The translations under genes and the position numbers were made by a program. From Candidatus Saccharimonadota bacterium (GTDB lineage: Bacteria; Patescibacteriota; Saccharimonadia; Saccharimonadales; Saccharimonadaceae), in assembly GCA_905372275.1 (NCBI GenBank), contig CAJPON010000002.1:1-64000 (forward strand): DNA of 64,000 nt, given 5' to 3'. Under the pieces are notes generated by a model, which ran no database searches, was not told the origin of the DNA, and saw only the letters and a list, made by a program, of their open reading frames with translations. Numbering within the stretch: position 1 is the first letter of the stretch; each line of letters starts with the position of its first letter. This document shows, piece by piece, positions 32,367 to 39,728 of this stretch.

Positions 32367-33164
32367 TTATGCTTGTAGTACGACGATAAAGCCGCGTGTT
32401 AGTTTATGCTGCAGCTGGTGCGAACCAGCGTAGGCTATTATTGCGCCGTGCTGCCGCGGGTCGGCTTCTAAAAAGATTAGTGCGCCAGGATTTAAGTGTA
32501 CTGGTAGCTGGTCTATCAGCTGGTAGATTAGCGCCAAGCCCTCGTTTTTGGCGAAGAGTGCTAATGCTGGTTCATGATTAGTCTCGGGCGAGCGCTGCCA
32601 CGAACGGTCGACATATGGCAAATTAGCGATAATTATATCAAATTTGCCGGGTATGGCGCGCAACAAATTACTTTTTATCAGAGCGACGTCGGCTTGAAAT
32701 TTTTCAGCATTTTGACGGGCAGCGCGTAAAGCTGGTTGGCTAATATCAGATAAAATTACGTTAAGTTTCGGGATCTCTAATTTTGCGGTGATGCCCAAGC
32801 AGCCGCTGCCAGTACCGATATCTAGCAGCTTGCCAGAAACACCAAGTTCTTTTAGCATCTCTATGATGGCTTCTGACTCTGGACGAGGTACTAAAACCTG
32901 CGGCGACACTGTAAATCTTCGGCCGTAAAAATCGCGGTAACCTAAAATATAAGCAAGCGGTACGCGTTCTAACCGCAAGCGCAGCCGAGCATTAGCAATA
33001 TCAACACGCCGCGGGTCGATGTCGTCTTCGGGGTGAGCGTGTAGGTAGGTGCGATTTTTTCGCAGCGTATTAGCCAAGATAAGTTCTGCATCCAGCCTGG
33101 CAGAATCGACGCCAATTTCTCGTAATTGTTTGATTGCGTGATCGAGCCATGCCGATATATTCAT
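32367..33164 (-). CDS. prmC: Release factor glutamine methyltransferase PrmC
   Basis: Methylates the Gln of the GGQ motif in RF1 and RF2. The 265-residue protein has the N-terminal helical domain (MNISAWLDHAIKQL...DSARLDAELILA), the SAM motif LLDIGTGSGCLGI, and the substrate loop IIANLPYVDRS, where NLPY replaces the family's NPPY. The ATG is six bases after TATACT on the minus strand (33176-33171). It lies downstream of prfA, the usual prfA-prmC order, but has its own promoter. Confidence 0.93.
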   Translation of the reverse strand: MNISAWLDHAIKQLREIGVDSARLDAELILANTLRKNRTYLHAHPEDDIDPRRVDIANARLRLRLERVPLAYILGYRDFYGRRFTVSPQVLVPRPESEAIIEMLKELGVSGKLLDIGTGSGCLGITAKLEIPKLNVILSDISQPALRAARQNAEKFQADVALIKSNLLRAIPGKFDIIIANLPYVDRSWQRSPETNHEPALALFAKNEGLALIYQLIDQLPVHLNPGALIFLEADPRQHGAIIAYAGSHQLQHKLTRGFIVVLQA

Positions 33165-33237
33165 ACGAATAGTATAAAATGCAAGTTTGTAGCGGTCAAA
33201 CTAAATTAATATGATCAGGGGTGAGACGGGCGATAGG

Positions 33238-34311
33238 TTATTGCTGGTCGGCGTTTTGCGCTTTCAGTTCTCGTTCGTAAGCTTGCAGCTGCTCAATTAA
33301 ATCGTTGATGTCTCCGTTCATGGCGGCGGGGATGTTGCTGCGGCTATAATGAATGCGGTGGTCGGTGATGCGGTCCTGTGGGAAGTTGTAGGTGCGGATT
33401 TTTTCGGAGCGGTCGCCAGTACCGACTAGCGAACGCCGTTCAGCGCTTAACTTGGCATTTTCTTCGTCAATTTTCATCTGCAGCAGTCGCGAACGTAGCA
33501 CGCTCATGGCTTTTTCGCGGTTCTTGATCTGCGACTTCTCGTCTTGGTTGGTAACCATTATGCCAGTTGGCAGGTGAGTAATGCGTACTGCCGAGTCGGT
33601 GGTGTTGACGCTCTGGCCGCCGTGGCCGCTGGAGCGGTAAATATCGACGCGCAGGTCATTCGGGTTGATATCGATATCAGTTTCTTCGGCTTCAGGCAGG
33701 ACAGCGACGGTGGCAGTGCTAGTATGAATACGGCCTTGGCTTTCAGTGACCGGGACGCGTTGGACGCGGTGGACGCCGCCTTCAAATTTCAATTTGGCAT
33801 ATGGCGCGTCGCCCTTAACCATGAAAATGACTTCTTTGTAGCCGCCAGAATCGTTAGCGGACTCGCTAATTAGTTCGGTTTTATAACCGTTGGCTTCGCA
33901 CCAGCGCAAGTACATGCGGTATAACTCCGCTGCGAACAATGATGCTTCGTCGCCGCCAGCACCGGCGCGGATTTCTATGATGATATTTTTCTCGTCGTTC
34001 GGGTCTTTGGGTGTTAGTAATATGAATAACTTATCGTCGAGTTCGGTAATTTTAGCTTCGTCCTCGGGAATCTCTGCTTTGGCTAGTTCGGCTAATTCAT
34101 CGTTGCCCTGGGCTAGATTTTTTGCCTCCGCTAGCTGTTTTTCTACAGTATCACGTTCGCTAGCGGTAGCGATAATGGTTTCTAGCTCGGCGAAACGTTT
34201 GTTCTTGGCAGTAAAATCTGGCGAGCTGTAAGCGTCGGGACTTGCTAAAAAATCGCCGAGGCGAGCGCGTTCGGCTTTCAAGGCGTCTAAATCGAGAGAA
34301 ATCTTTGCCAT
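33238..34311 (-). CDS. prfA: Peptide chain release factor 1
   Basis: Recognises UAA and UAG. The 357-residue protein has the tripeptide anticodon as PVT in [13 protein letters not shown], the catalytic GGQ in [15 protein letters not shown], and the switch and C-terminal [14 protein letters not shown] signature. Helical N-terminus is complete. TATAAT on the minus strand (34326-34321) lies nine bases before the ATG. Together with prfB at 61 kb this confirms standard stop-codon usage. Confidence 0.96.
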   Translation of the reverse strand: MAKISLDLDALKAERARLGDFLASPDAYSSPDFTAKNKRFAELETIIATASERDTVEKQLAEAKNLAQGNDELAELAKAEIPEDEAKITELDDKLFILLTPKDPNDEKNIIIEIRAGAGGDEASLFAAELYRMYLRWCEANGYKTELISESANDSGGYKEVIFMVKGDAPYAKLKFEGGVHRVQRVPVTESQGRIHTSTATVAVLPEAEETDIDINPNDLRVDIYRSSGHGGQSVNTTDSAVRITHLPTGIMVTNQDEKSQIKNREKAMSVLRSRLLQMKIDEENAKLSAERRSLVGTGDRSEKIRTYNFPQDRITDHRIHYSRSNIPAAMNGDINDLIEQLQAYERELKAQNADQQ

Positions 34312-34333
34312 AACTCATAAATTATAGCATATA

Positions 34334-34362
34334 TTGACAAGTCAAACATTATAATATATAAT
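34334..34362 (+). promoter_or_regulatory. Perfect consensus promoter, TTGACA-17 bp-TATAAT
   Basis: TTGACA (34334-34339), a 17-bp spacer and TATAAT (34357-34362) form the only full-consensus sigma-A-type promoter noticed in the window. It points at two tiny ORFs and the accessory gene at 34573; the expected start of transcription falls on the ATG at 34369. It diverges from the prfA promoter, sharing AT-rich sequence. Confidence 0.85.
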
Positions 34363-34368
34363 AGTAAG

Positions 34369-34494
34369 ATGAGCAGGTCGATTGATAGGCCAAAATCTAC
34401 GGGCGAGGGCCTTCGTATAGCTTTGCTGCTGGTAGCTGTTCCCTCTAAAAGCTGCGAAGTGTCAAAAGACATGTATAACCGCGGCAAATTGTGA
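34369..34494 (+). CDS. Tiny leaderless ORF downstream of a consensus promoter
   Basis: A 41-codon ORF whose ATG lies six bases after TATAAT, so it would be the first thing translated. The peptide is basic at the start (MSRSIDRPK), has a hydrophobic middle (IALLLVAV) and one Cys. It could be a leader peptide, a small membrane peptide, or remnant sequence. No family is recognisable. Confidence 0.4.
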   Translation: MSRSIDRPKSTGEGLRIALLLVAVPSKSCEVSKDMYNRGKL

Positions 34495-34503
34495 AGGTTG
34501 GTA

Positions 34504-34572
34504 ATGGACATGTTAAAGCTAGAGGCGGAACGGATGGTTGGAGTACTGAAATTCAAGGAGTGTTTTAAATAA
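34504..34572 (+). CDS. Second tiny ORF abutting the 34573 gene
   Basis: Twenty-two codons (MDMLKLEAERM... ending KECFK), with stop TAA immediately followed by the ATG of the next gene. GAAGG precedes its start by about eight bases. The direct TAA-ATG junction suggests translational coupling of the downstream gene; the peptide may itself be unimportant. Confidence 0.35.
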   Translation: MDMLKLEAERMVGVLKFKECFK

Positions 34573-35235
34573 ATGGATAGACGGGAAATTACTAAAAACT
34601 ATGGCGTATACGAAACTAGAGAGACACCGGAATTAGAATTAGCCAGTAGAGTCATAAAAGTGTTACAGCATCCTGATGAAATTGAGCATCACGATGTAGT
34701 CCGGCCGTCTGACTCTATAAGACACCTTAGCAACGCTATTGGCAAGAAGGAATTAACTTTGAATAATACGCCCTTTAGCGATCCAAAATTTAGTGTGAGG
34801 GCTCGACTGTTTAGTCCATTTAGTGCTATTGGTGAATATGGTAAGCTGGTGGATAAGTACGTGGTGGCTTTTGATGCTTACGAGCGCAAGGGTACGGGTG
34901 ATTTTTGCTACGATGAACGTTATGGTCATTATGCTAGACAAAAGAAACAAGCCGGCTTAGTTATCGTATTAAAAAAGGCTTTTGCAGGGCCGACTGATAG
35001 GCTAAAGTTAACAGTGCGGGGTATGGAATGGGACAAAAACTGTGTTTATGGGGCATGCATTAAACCTGAAGGTATTGAATGGTTTCGTATATCGCACAAG
35101 GATGCTAACGGTAATAAGTTAAGCCTAAGCTCCGTCTTCTTTGAGTCTGAAATGTTTGATCCAAATAGTGAAAAGGCCGCCCAATTGAATGCAGACTTGG
35201 AAGAATTTTTGCGAACGCGCGGACAAGATGCCTAG
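34573..35235 (+). CDS. Protein of unknown function (accessory)
   Basis: A 220-residue soluble protein with no signal or membrane segment. I recognise no family. The centre (residues about 75-190) looks like a beta-rich domain: SVRARLFSPFSAIGEYG, YVVAFDAYERKGTGDFCYDE, AGLVIVLKKAFAG, LKLTVRGMEWDKN. AAGGAG lies 13 bases upstream. A+T content and codons are richer than in flanking core genes, which with the strong promoter and lack of operon partners suggests an acquired gene. Confidence 0.7.
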   Translation: MDRREITKNYGVYETRETPELELASRVIKVLQHPDEIEHHDVVRPSDSIRHLSNAIGKKELTLNNTPFSDPKFSVRARLFSPFSAIGEYGKLVDKYVVAFDAYERKGTGDFCYDERYGHYARQKKQAGLVIVLKKAFAGPTDRLKLTVRGMEWDKNCVYGACIKPEGIEWFRISHKDANGNKLSLSSVFFESEMFDPNSEKAAQLNADLEEFLRTRGQDA

Positions 35236-35290
35236 GCATCGAAAAATATTGCGGCTGGGACCTGTGTCGTAAAATAGCGCCCGAAACTAA

Positions 35291-35315
35291 AAAACACCTC
35301 GCGAGAGGTGCTTTT
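35291..35315. terminator. Bidirectional terminator between the 34573 gene and rpmE2
   Basis: CACCTC-GCGA-GAGGTG is flanked by AAAA on the left and CTTTT on the right, so it reads as a hairpin plus T-run on either strand. It ends the minus-strand rpmE2 message and probably the plus-strand gene. Confidence 0.8.
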
Positions 35316-35320
35316 AGCGG

Positions 35321-35707
35321 CTATTTCTTGGCTTTTTTGGAGGTTTTGGCTGGCTTAGCGTTGTTGTCGCTGGTTTTGTCATCGGCAGCTTGCTGAGCCT
35401 TGGCGGCAGCGGCGGCGTTAGCTTTTTTTGCTTTGTTGACGAGAGCCTCGCGACGGGCTTTAGCGGCAGCCTGGCGGGCCTTGAAGCGGTCGACACGGCC
35501 TTCGGTGTCGATGATCTTTTCTTCGCCAGTGAAGAATGGATGCGATTTGCTCGAAATGTGGACTTTGACTAACGGGTAAATCTGACCGTCTTTCCATTTG
35601 ATTGTTTCGGTAGATTGCGCTGTTGAGCGAGTCAAGAACGCGAAGCCTGCTTGTTCGTCGCTAAATACGACCAGGCGATAGTCCTGTGGGTGAATACTGC
35701 TTTTCAT
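35321..35707 (-). CDS. rpmE2: Large ribosomal subunit protein bL31, type B, with long Ala/Lys tail
   Basis: The first 75 residues match zinc-free type B L31: [57 protein letters not shown]. No zinc cysteines are present. Normal type B proteins stop near 85-90 residues; this one continues with about 50 residues of Ala/Lys/Arg-rich low-complexity sequence, giving 128. The tail resembles the basic extensions seen on ribosomal proteins. It is a single-gene unit with a terminator right after its stop. Confidence 0.92.
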   Translation of the reverse strand: MKSSIHPQDYRLVVFSDEQAGFAFLTRSTAQSTETIKWKDGQIYPLVKVHISSKSHPFFTGEEKIIDTEGRVDRFKARQAAAKARREALVNKAKKANAAAAAKAQQAADDKTSDNNAKPAKTSKKAKK

Positions 35708-35741
35708 AACTGTAGTATTTTAACAAAAATCTATCTGTCTG

Positions 35742-36188
35742 TCAAAAATGAGTTTTGCGGCGCTTTTCGTTGCTACGGCGTTCCTTTTCGCTGCTGATTT
35801 TGTCGTGAAGTTTGCGCAGCGCGCGCTGCGAGGCCGGCAGCTGGGTGATGGCGCGAATTTCTTCCTCGATGTCGGCTAAATCTTCATCACTGAAGTCTTC
35901 TAATCCAACGTAGCGCATGCGGGCGCCCTTGGTGGAGCGGATCAGTTCGTCAAGCTTAAGCTGAATAGCGCGACTATCACGGTTTTGAGTATTTTGGATC
36001 AAGAACACCATCAAAAAAGTGACAATCGTCGTACCGGTGTTGATAACTAACTGCCAGGTGTCAGAGAAGTTGAAAATTGGCCCGGTGATAAACCAAACAG
36101 CTATTGAAGCGGCCGCTAGGATAAACACGCCAGCCGACCCAGCTAGCGTTGAGGCGCGCGAAGAAATCTTGCGAAAGCGTTCTTTCAT
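35742..36188 (-). CDS. Low-affinity iron permease-like small membrane protein
   Basis: A 148-residue protein with two hydrophobic helices (FILAAASIAVWFITG and VINTGTTIVTFLMVFLIQ) and IQNTQNRDSRAIQLKLDELI, the conserved signature of the low-affinity iron permease/DUF family PF04120-like proteins. The C-terminal third is a charged cytoplasmic helix. Iron transport is an old family label and is not established for bacterial members. TATACT (36201-36196, minus) is seven bases before this ATG, favouring it over the upstream in-frame starts. Confidence 0.75.
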   Translation of the reverse strand: MKERFRKISSRASTLAGSAGVFILAAASIAVWFITGPIFNFSDTWQLVINTGTTIVTFLMVFLIQNTQNRDSRAIQLKLDELIRSTKGARMRYVGLEDFSDEDLADIEEEIRAITQLPASQRALRKLHDKISSEKERRSNEKRRKTHF

Positions 36189-36248
36189 AATCATAAGTAT
36201 AACAGAAATAAGCAGTAGTAGCAAAGTCAGCCTAATACAAATTGTAAC

Positions 36249-36277
36249 TTTACAATAACCTTATTTAGTGTTACACT
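36249..36277 (+). promoter_or_regulatory. rpsB promoter, TTTACA-17 bp-TACACT
   Basis: TTTACA at 36249-36254 and TACACT at 36272-36277 with a 17-bp spacer. The predicted leader is about 67 nt, much longer than most in this window, and holds a stable hairpin. Confidence 0.65.
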
Positions 36278-36303
36278 GTTATGGTAATAATTTTAACGAC
36301 ACA

Positions 36304-36343
36304 GCCCGTTGCAGCTCCAAAAGCAGCGGGCGAGGAAAAGGAG
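36304..36343 (+). promoter_or_regulatory. rpsB leader hairpin with loop complementary to the ribosome site
   Basis: GCCCGTTGC (36304-36312) pairs with GCAGCGGGC (36323-36331) in a 9-bp stem with one wobble. The ten-base loop contains CTCC, complementary to the GGAG ribosome site at 36340-36343. This is the shape of a translational control element, and S2 autoregulation of rpsB leaders is known in other bacteria; the link here is inference. Confidence 0.5.
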
Positions 36344-36350
36344 TAAACTG

Positions 36351-37052
36351 ATGTCTGTAGAAGTAGACATGAAAGCTTTGTTTGAGGCTGGTGTTCATTT
36401 TGGACACAAAACTAGCCGCTGGCACCCGAAGATGGCGCCGTATATTCACTCAAAACGCCAGGATAGCCATATTATTGATTTAGCGAAGACAGTTGAGGCG
36501 CTAGACAAAGCCTTGCCGTTTATTACCAAGACGGTCGCGAGCGGCAAAAAAGTTTTGTTTGTCGGTACTAAAAAGCAAGCTAAAGATATCGTCAAAGTAG
36601 CTGCCGAGTCGGCTGGCCAGCCATTTGTGGTGAATCGCTGGATTGGTGGTATGCTAACCAATGTCACCACTACCAATGCACAAATCAAGAAACTGCGCGA
36701 CCTCGAGCGCCGCATGGACAATGGCGATCTCGAGAAGCGCTACAATAAGCTAGAAGTTCAGCGCTACCAAGAAGAAATCGATAGTTTGAACTTCAAATAC
36801 GGCGGTATCAAAGAATTGAATGGTAAGCCTGGCGCTTTAATCGTGCTCGATATGCTGGTTGATAAAAATGCAATCGCTGAAGCAGAAAACCTCGGTATCC
36901 CAGTGGTGGCAATTGCTGATACTAATGCCGACCCGAGCAAAGTTGAATATCCAATACCAGGCAACGACGACGCGATCAAAGGTTTGCAATTATTGCTAGA
37001 CTACTTTGTAGCAGCAGTGAACGAAGGCAAGACTAAAAAAGAGGAGAAATAG
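36351..37052 (+). CDS. rpsB: Small ribosomal subunit protein uS2
   Basis: A 233-residue 30S protein. The ATG at 36351 follows AAAAGGAG and gives the usual start MSVEVDMKALFEAGVHFGHKTSRWHPKM, a hallmark of S2. Later motifs WIGGMLTN and the IPVVAIADTNADPSKVEYPIPGNDDA segment are intact. The longer in-frame start would lie within the leader hairpin. tsf follows after 1 bp, as in most bacteria. Confidence 0.96.
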   Translation: MSVEVDMKALFEAGVHFGHKTSRWHPKMAPYIHSKRQDSHIIDLAKTVEALDKALPFITKTVASGKKVLFVGTKKQAKDIVKVAAESAGQPFVVNRWIGGMLTNVTTTNAQIKKLRDLERRMDNGDLEKRYNKLEVQRYQEEIDSLNFKYGGIKELNGKPGALIVLDMLVDKNAIAEAENLGIPVVAIADTNADPSKVEYPIPGNDDAIKGLQLLLDYFVAAVNEGKTKKEEK

Positions 37053-37053
37053 G

Positions 37054-37647
37054 ATGGGCGTATCAATTGAAGACATTAAAAAGCTGAAAGAATTAAGCGG
37101 CATTGGCCTGACCGATGCCAAAAAAGCGCTAGTTGAAGCCGAGGGCGACTTCGATAAAGCTCTCGAGGCACTGCGTAAGAAAGGCTTGACTAAGGCCGAG
37201 AAAAAAGGCGACCGCGAGACGCGCGAAGGTCTGATTGAGAGCTACGTACACTCGGGCCGTATCGGCGTGGTTGTCGAGGTTAACTGCGAAACTGATTTCG
37301 TGGCGCGCTTGCCAGAATTTAAGGAGTTTGCGCACCAAATTGCTATGCAGATCGCAGCGATGGCACCAAAATATGCAACAACTGAGGATATTCCGAGCGA
37401 CGTTTACGAAGCGAAAAAGCAGGAGTTTTTGGCAAGCGACAGTTTGCGAGATAAGCCAGAGAATATGCGCGAGCAAATTGTCGAAGGGCAACTCAACAAG
37501 TATTTTGCCGAACAAGTCTTGTCTGAACAAGCTTTCGTACTTGACGACAACAAAACCGTCGGCGAGCTGATCAAAGAGCAAGTAGCACTGCGCGGCGAGA
37601 ATGTGCGTGTTAGCCAATTCAAGCGTATCGAGCTTGGCGGCGAATAA
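37054..37647 (+). CDS. tsf: Elongation factor Ts
   Basis: Guanine nucleotide exchange factor for EF-Tu. The N-terminal UBA-like module (IKKLKELSGIGLTDAKKALVEAEGDFDKALEALRKKG) and the TDFVAR core motif are present. At 197 residues it is the short form with one core subdomain, as in Thermus and several reduced genomes. GAGGAG precedes the ATG. A terminator follows the stop. Confidence 0.95.
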   Translation: MGVSIEDIKKLKELSGIGLTDAKKALVEAEGDFDKALEALRKKGLTKAEKKGDRETREGLIESYVHSGRIGVVVEVNCETDFVARLPEFKEFAHQIAMQIAAMAPKYATTEDIPSDVYEAKKQEFLASDSLRDKPENMREQIVEGQLNKYFAEQVLSEQAFVLDDNKTVGELIKEQVALRGENVRVSQFKRIELGGE

Positions 37648-37669
37648 GCCTACGTTTTATACAACCAAT

Positions 37670-37697
37670 ATAACCGCTGAAATATGGCGGTTATTTT
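37670..37697 (+). terminator. Rho-independent terminator after tsf
   Basis: ATAACCGC (37670-37677) and GCGGTTAT (37687-37694) pair perfectly over a nine-base loop and run into TTTT. Confidence 0.8.
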
Positions 37698-37699
37698 GG

Positions 37700-37705
37700 T
37701 ATGAT
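37700..37705 (+). promoter_or_regulatory. -10 element (TATGAT) upstream of the 37737 gene
   Basis: TATGAT directly follows the tsf terminator and lies six bases before an ATG at 37712 that opens a 12-codon ORF overlapping the start of the main gene. Confidence 0.5.
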
Positions 37706-37711
37706 AAAAGC

Positions 37712-37750
37712 ATGAGCAATCAACGGCGGAATGTAGATGCGCAATTTTGA
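37712..37750 (+). CDS. Mini-ORF overlapping the start of the 37737 gene
   Basis: Twelve codons (MSNQRRNVDAQF) in another frame, beginning six bases after the -10 and ending inside the 37737 gene. Ribosomes loading on the leaderless mini-ORF would finish next to the main ATG, which has no good Shine-Dalgarno. This is a plausible coupling device; expression is not shown. Confidence 0.3.
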   Translation: MSNQRRNVDAQF

Positions 37751-38447
37751 ATCTGGTAGTTTTGACTTTTATAGCAACCGCGAAAAGCCAAGTGGCGGCG
37801 AGCGCGAGCGTGCGAGTGAGCTGGATGATATTGATTTGCGGCCCGAGAGCGAGGTCTTTCAAGACCACGAGCGGATTGATAGCAAGGATCTTGACGATCA
37901 GCTGATTGCTTTGCGAGACCAGCTAAGCGAAGATACAGGCGGAATTATTCATATTGATATTCCAGCTTATAGATATGATTTTGCTGATAATCCTTTCGTT
38001 GGTATGGGGCCGAATCGCACCAAGACTTACGAGATTTCGCGCTATGTGGATATAGTGTTTTTGCATCGTTTCATGTACCAAGAGATTATTGTTTGCGGGC
38101 TGCAATCGCGCAAATTTACCAACGAGGCAGGGCGGGCGGCGTTTATTAAACGGATTCGCGATACTGGCGGCTTGCCGCTAAACCAGGATGGCAGCGAGCC
38201 GGAGGTTTTGGGGCGAGCATTCGTGCCATATATGCCATACCATACGACTGATGCGTTTTTCCGCCTGTATCACACGTTAATGCCACGGGTAGCCGAACGG
38301 CCGCACTATCCGCTAGATGTGTGGCTGATTTTCGATGAGAATGCCTATCAAGAAGTCGACGGCTCACCAGATTTTCGTCAGGCGTATCGTTTGCGCCGGG
38401 GATTTGACCGGCGGGCTAGTTTGCTAGGAGTAGCGCAGATAAATTAG
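37737..38447 (+). CDS. Protein of unknown function, apparently conserved-type soluble protein
   Basis: A 236-residue protein without signal or membrane segments. The first 60 residues are charged and probably disordered (SGGERERASELDDIDLRPESE). The rest is a compact domain: a strand-rich part with HIDIPAYRYDFADNPF and a hydrophobic YVDIVFLHRFMYQEIIVCGL, then GLPLNQDGSEPEVLGRAFVPYMPYH and LDVWLIFDENAYQEVDG. I recognise no family. A 12-codon leaderless ORF (37712-37750) overlaps its start; alternatively the gene may begin at 37712 with a frameshift, which I cannot exclude. frr follows 33 bp later. Confidence 0.7.
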   Translation: MRNFESGSFDFYSNREKPSGGERERASELDDIDLRPESEVFQDHERIDSKDLDDQLIALRDQLSEDTGGIIHIDIPAYRYDFADNPFVGMGPNRTKTYEISRYVDIVFLHRFMYQEIIVCGLQSRKFTNEAGRAAFIKRIRDTGGLPLNQDGSEPEVLGRAFVPYMPYHTTDAFFRLYHTLMPRVAERPHYPLDVWLIFDENAYQEVDGSPDFRQAYRLRRGFDRRASLLGVAQIN

Positions 38448-38480
38448 CGTTTGATGTTACAATAGAGTAAAGGAGAGTAT

Positions 38481-39035
38481 ATGTTTAGTACAGATGAATA
38501 TGAAGCAAAAATGACAGGCGCATTTGAGCACTTTGGCGAGGAGCTGCGCAAGATTCGCACTGGCCGGGCGCATCCAGGTATGTTAGCGGGTGTGACGGTG
38601 GAAGCTTACGGTGCTAGCATGCCGCTCAATCAAGTGGCTAATGTGACGGCTCCCGAGGCGCAAATGTTGCTGGTGACACCTTTTGATCCAAGCAATTTGC
38701 AAAATATCGCGGCGGCGATTCGTAACGATCAGAGTCTTGGTTTTAATCCGAGCGACGATGGCCGGGTAGTGCGCGTGCCAGTACCAGCCTTGACTGAGGA
38801 GCGCCGCAAGCAGCTGGTTCGTCAAGCGTCAGAAAAATTAGAAGAAGCGCGAATCGCTTTGCGCAACATTCGCCAAGACGGTATCAAGGACGCCAAAAAA
38901 ATGAAGGAAGCTAAAGAGCTGAGCGAGGACGATCTTAAAATGATTGAAAAAGAATTTGATCGCTTGATGAATGAATTCCAAGACAAGCTAGAGGCCGCTT
39001 TCAAGGACAAAGAAAAGGATATTCTAACCATCTAA
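38481..39035 (+). CDS. frr: Ribosome recycling factor
   Basis: Splits post-termination ribosomes with EF-G. The 184-residue protein carries LRKIRTGRAHPGMLAGVTVEAYG, the conserved RTGRAxPxxL hinge region, and the long three-helix bundle end (EEARIALRNIRQDGIKDAKKMK). AAAGGAG precedes the ATG and TACAAT (38458-38463) is a candidate -10. It overlaps uppS by one base (TAATG). Confidence 0.96.
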   Translation: MFSTDEYEAKMTGAFEHFGEELRKIRTGRAHPGMLAGVTVEAYGASMPLNQVANVTAPEAQMLLVTPFDPSNLQNIAAAIRNDQSLGFNPSDDGRVVRVPVPALTEERRKQLVRQASEKLEEARIALRNIRQDGIKDAKKMKEAKELSEDDLKMIEKEFDRLMNEFQDKLEAAFKDKEKDILTI

Positions 39036-39727
39036 TGAGCGAGAAAGTACTGCCAGTACACGTCGGCTTCATTGTCGACGGCAATCGCCGCTGGGCAAAA
39101 GCTCAGGGTCTATCAGCGCAAGAAGGGCATAGCGCTGGCTATGAAAAGTTGCGCGAAATTATCATCGACACTATCGATCGCGGCGTGCCGTATGTCAGTG
39201 CGTATATTTTTAGTACCGAGAACTGGCATCGTAGTGGCCCGGAGATTAAGCATTTGATGGATTTGGTGGTGCAAATGTTGACGCGCGATTTACATATTTT
39301 CGTTGAATACGGTATACGACTAAGGGTGGCGGGGACGCGTGTGCGTCTCAGCCGCCGAGTCAAAAAAGCGATTGACGAGGCCGAAGCGGCCACCAAAGAT
39401 TTGACGCACGGCACGGCGATTTTGTCGTTTAACTATGGTGGGCACCAGGAAATTATAGATGCAGTCAACACCTTGCGCAAAACGCTTTCAACACATAAAA
39501 AAGTAACAGCGCAAATCTTTGAGCAATTTTTGTATACGCCAGATGTGCCGCCATGCGACTTGATAGTGCGCACCAGCGGCGAACAGCGGCTAAGCAATTT
39601 TATGCTGTGGCGCAGTGCTTATAGCGAGCTAATTTTTGTTAAAAAATCGTGGCCAGATATGACAAAACGCGACATAACCGCTATACTAAATGAGTACGCG
39701 AAACGTTCGCGGCGGTTTGGAGGGTGA
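39035..39727 (+). CDS. uppS: Isoprenyl transferase (undecaprenyl diphosphate synthase)
   Basis: cis-prenyltransferase that builds the lipid carrier for wall precursors. The catalytic motif HVGFIVDGNRRWAK has the essential D15, and the C-terminal DLIVRTSGEQRLSNFMLW and SELIFVKKSWPDM motifs are complete. Length is 230. The usual HIAIIMDGN start reads HVGFIVDGN, a conservative change. It is in the frr-uppS-rseP cluster common to bacteria, though cdsA and dxr are missing from between. Confidence 0.95.
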   Translation: MSEKVLPVHVGFIVDGNRRWAKAQGLSAQEGHSAGYEKLREIIIDTIDRGVPYVSAYIFSTENWHRSGPEIKHLMDLVVQMLTRDLHIFVEYGIRLRVAGTRVRLSRRVKKAIDEAEAATKDLTHGTAILSFNYGGHQEIIDAVNTLRKTLSTHKKVTAQIFEQFLYTPDVPPCDLIVRTSGEQRLSNFMLWRSAYSELIFVKKSWPDMTKRDITAILNEYAKRSRRFGG

Positions 39728-39728
39728 A

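Noticed and set aside
34287..34556. Minus-strand ORF of 89 codons upstream of prfA
   Set aside because: It overlaps the prfA promoter and start, and shows no domain; the plus-strand consensus promoter explains the region better.
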